This document shows, one piece after another, positions 62,900 through 64,000 of a stretch of DNA of 64,000 nucleotides; within the stretch, counting starts at the first letter, position 1; every line of letters begins with the position of its first letter. This DNA comes from Gemmatimonadales bacterium (GTDB lineage Bacteria > Gemmatimonadota > Gemmatimonadetes > Gemmatimonadales > JACORV01). Where the stretch lies: NCBI GenBank assembly GCA_035502185.1, contig DATJUT010000050.1, positions 42,905-106,904 on the forward strand, given 5' to 3'. Made by a program: the position numbers and the translations under genes. The notes beneath the pieces are model-generated. The model had not been told where the DNA came from and made no database searches. It saw only the letters and a list, made by a program, of their open reading frames with translations.

Positions 62900-63427
62900 A
62901 TGACCCGCTGCATCGCCGCGGTCACCTTGCTCGCGCTCGCCGCTTGCGCCCCGAAGCCCGAGTCCCCCGAGCAGATGGCCGCCCGTATGAAAGCCGAGTC
63001 GGACTCGGCCAAGACCGCTCTTCAGGCTGGCCTCGACCGATTCTGCCGGGAATGGGCCGCTGGCCGGGCGGACTCGGTCGCGATGTTCTACGCCGAAGAC
63101 GCGGTGGCGATGTACCCCAACGAGCCTGCAGTCAAGGGCCGGGCGGCAATTCAGGCTGAGCTCGTCAAGGACCTGAGCTACGGGACGTACCAATGCTCCC
63201 TCACCGTCACTGGCGTCGAGGCGAACGGCCCGCTGGCGTTGGCGTGGTACACCTACGTAGAGACCTTCAAGCCCGGGCCGCACGCGCCCCCGGGAATGGC
63301 GGCGATGTTCCCCGACACGGGCAACTCCGTGACCGCCTTCAGGAAGGTGAACGGCCAGTGGCTGGCCTTCGTAGATATCGGCGTTACGAGCCGGGCGATG
63401 CCAGCCCCGGCTGCGAAGAAGCACTAG
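62900..63427 (+). CDS. Lipoprotein with SnoaL/DUF4440-like domain
   Basis: 175 residues; ATG 62900 is set by CCAGGAGGAAGGC. Lipobox LLALAAC puts the lipidated Cys at residue 17 or so, followed by a short linker and a cone-like domain: LDRFCREWAAGRADSVAMFYAEDAVAMYPNEPAVKGRAAI, then LTVTGVEANGPLALAWYTYVETF and FRKVNGQWLAFVDIGVTSR. These NTF2-like proteins bind small molecules; no activity can be assigned. It is the only gene inside the region bounded by the 44-bp repeats and is visibly less GC-rich than its neighbours. Confidence 0.85.
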   Translation: MTRCIAAVTLLALAACAPKPESPEQMAARMKAESDSAKTALQAGLDRFCREWAAGRADSVAMFYAEDAVAMYPNEPAVKGRAAIQAELVKDLSYGTYQCSLTVTGVEANGPLALAWYTYVETFKPGPHAPPGMAAMFPDTGNSVTAFRKVNGQWLAFVDIGVTSRAMPAPAAKKH

Positions 63428-63453
63428 GCCGACGCAGTCCACCCGTTGACGCG

Positions 63454-63480
63454 AAGGGCCCGGCACATTGCCGGGCCCTT
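63454..63480 (+). terminator. Terminator after the lipoprotein gene
   Basis: Perfect 11-bp stem AAGGGCCCGGC/GCCGGGCCCTT with loop ACATT, followed by CTGATTCG; 26 nt after the stop codon. Confidence 0.75.
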
Positions 63481-63540
63481 CTGATTCGTGAGGTTCGGCC
63501 TCTAGAGCAATGGCCGAACAGGCGGTGGGTGAAACCGTGG

Positions 63541-63664
63541 GTGACGAGTGGTGCCGAGCAGTGCCAAGTGGTACAAGTGGTGCTGAGTAGTCCCGAGCCG
63601 CATGCACAAGAACGGCCAAGCTGTGCTGAGCTGTGCCGAGTCGTGCCGAGTGGTGCCGAGCCAG
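63541..63664. repeat. Degenerate 10-bp tandem repeat array (GTGCCGAGTG-like)
   Basis: Two blocks (63541-63600 and 63622-63664) of units such as GTGACGAGTG, GTGCCGAGCA, GTGCCAAGTG, GTGCTGAGCT and GTGCCGAGTC, with a period of 10 bp. They end 7 nt before the second 44-bp repeat. Confidence 0.88.
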
Positions 63665-63671
63665 TACCCCT

Positions 63672-63715
63672 CTCATAATCCGTTGGTCGGTGGTTCGATC
63701 CCACCAGGGCCCATT
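63672..63715 (+). repeat. Attachment-site-like direct repeat, distal copy
   Basis: Exact copy of 62713-62756 without the 5' part of the tRNA. It marks the far edge of the island and meets the truncated rsgA fragment one base later. Confidence 0.8.
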
Positions 63716-63716
63716 G

Positions 63717-63999
63717 TCAGCAACAGGCAGGAACCGCCGCAACATGGTGGTGCTCGGACTCTTTCCCCGGACTTCTCCACGCACACCCAGTCCCCAACGC
63801 AGGGCCGCTGCGAGGCGGCCGCTGCGTCGTGGTACTTGCCTGAGATCTTGGCCCGAAACAAGCCGGGTGCGCCGAGCAGCAGGAGCTGGTCACGATCAAC
63901 CGCGGCAACGCGTGCGAAGCTGTCATTCCCGCGACAGCGGCCGGATTGCGAGGCGAACCACTCGTTCCAGCCCAGAGCCTCACGCGCGAATTCGGCCAT
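63717..63999 (-). pseudogene. Truncated N-terminal fragment of ribosome GTPase RsgA
   Basis: From ATG 63999 the minus strand encodes MAEFAREALGWNEWFASQSG, FARVAAVDRDQLLLLG, FRAKISGKYHDAAA and VGDWVCVEK, the N-terminal OB domain of RsgA (YjeQ). Similarity stops near residue 80, where the frame appears shifted (SEHHHVAAV continues in another frame), and the GTPase and zinc domains are missing because the 44-bp repeat follows. The start could lie beyond the window edge. A real full-length rsgA elsewhere in the genome is expected. Confidence 0.65.
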
Positions 64000-64000
64000 C

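Noticed and set aside
63541-63664. CRISPR or minisatellite-coded protein
   Set aside because: 10-bp degenerate units without spacers; not in a plausible reading frame.
62714-63784. Minus-strand reading frame containing WWDRTTDQRIM and GGIEPPTNGL-like peptides
   Set aside because: These peptides are the well-known false translations of tRNA genes; the frame only spans the tRNA, the island gene in antisense and the repeat array.

Overview
The window is a chromosomal segment of a very GC-rich bacterium (visually about 70% GC), read almost entirely as tightly packed genes. A secreted BNR/VPS10-repeat 'glycosyl hydrolase', an outer-membrane (diderm) protein set, an LPS/heptose-type glycan cluster, RNase Y, Rex, HrcA and an RsbW/SpoIIE/STAS module together fit Gemmatimonadota best. 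That placement is an inference from gene content, not a phylogeny.

Layout. 1-4440 (minus): end-truncated BNR-repeat secreted protein, then an ECF sigma factor with a frameshift and its YCII-domain partner. 4554-4797: tRNA-Leu(TAA) and tRNA-Gly(GCC) with promoter and terminator. 4818-9342 (plus): three exported proteins (FadL-type porin, SGNH/GDSL lipoprotein, unknown barrel-like protein). 9352-17157 (minus): folD-xseA-xseB-ispA-dxs-nadK-recN. 17361-24267 (minus): infC-rpmI-rplT-pheS-pheT, a small coiled-coil gene, zapA and rny. 24452-35662 (minus): a zinc-ribbon coiled-coil protein, recJ, rsmD, coaD, pta, an anti-sigma partner-switching module, rsmA, rex, arginine deiminase, a DnaQ-type exonuclease and an MBL hydrolase. 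35684-49694 (minus): asparaginase, a CMD-family protein, obg, dprA, hemW, hrcA, dnaJ, rsmE, HIT, rpsU, yqeY, mutS2, dnaG, and an EamA transporter. 49805-62601: envelope polysaccharide genes (Wzi-like protein, FAD oxidoreductase, heptose-7-P kinase, flippase, glycosyltransferases, methyltransferases, GT9). 62681-64000: tRNA-Ile(CAT) followed by a small island bounded by a perfect 44-bp repeat of the tRNA 3' part, then a truncated rsgA fragment.

Genes are coupled by 4-nt (GTGA/ATGA/TTGA) or 1-nt (TGATG) start/stop overlaps at about twenty junctions, so most of the window is a few long operons. infC appears to start with AUU behind a perfect Shine-Dalgarno, as in E. coli. Several operon-first genes have a TANNNT box only 7-9 nt before the start codon, suggesting leaderless mRNAs.

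The most unusual material is a set of short, degenerate, low-complexity repeat arrays, mostly intergenic: GTGAG/CTCAC arrays at 17190-17360 and 40680-40862 that share exact words, a GGTGGGT/ACCCACC palindrome inserted in frame in asparaginase (48064-48140), a telomere-like TTGGGG inverted repeat with a G-quadruplex motif between divergent genes (49717-49767), a GGTGGC-type stretch directly after a MutS2 that lacks its Smr domain (37470-37499), and a 10-bp-periodic GTGCCGAG array abutting the tRNA repeat (63541-63664). No complete insertion sequence, CRISPR array, rRNA gene or integrase gene was seen. No gene-free stretch exceeds 300 bases.
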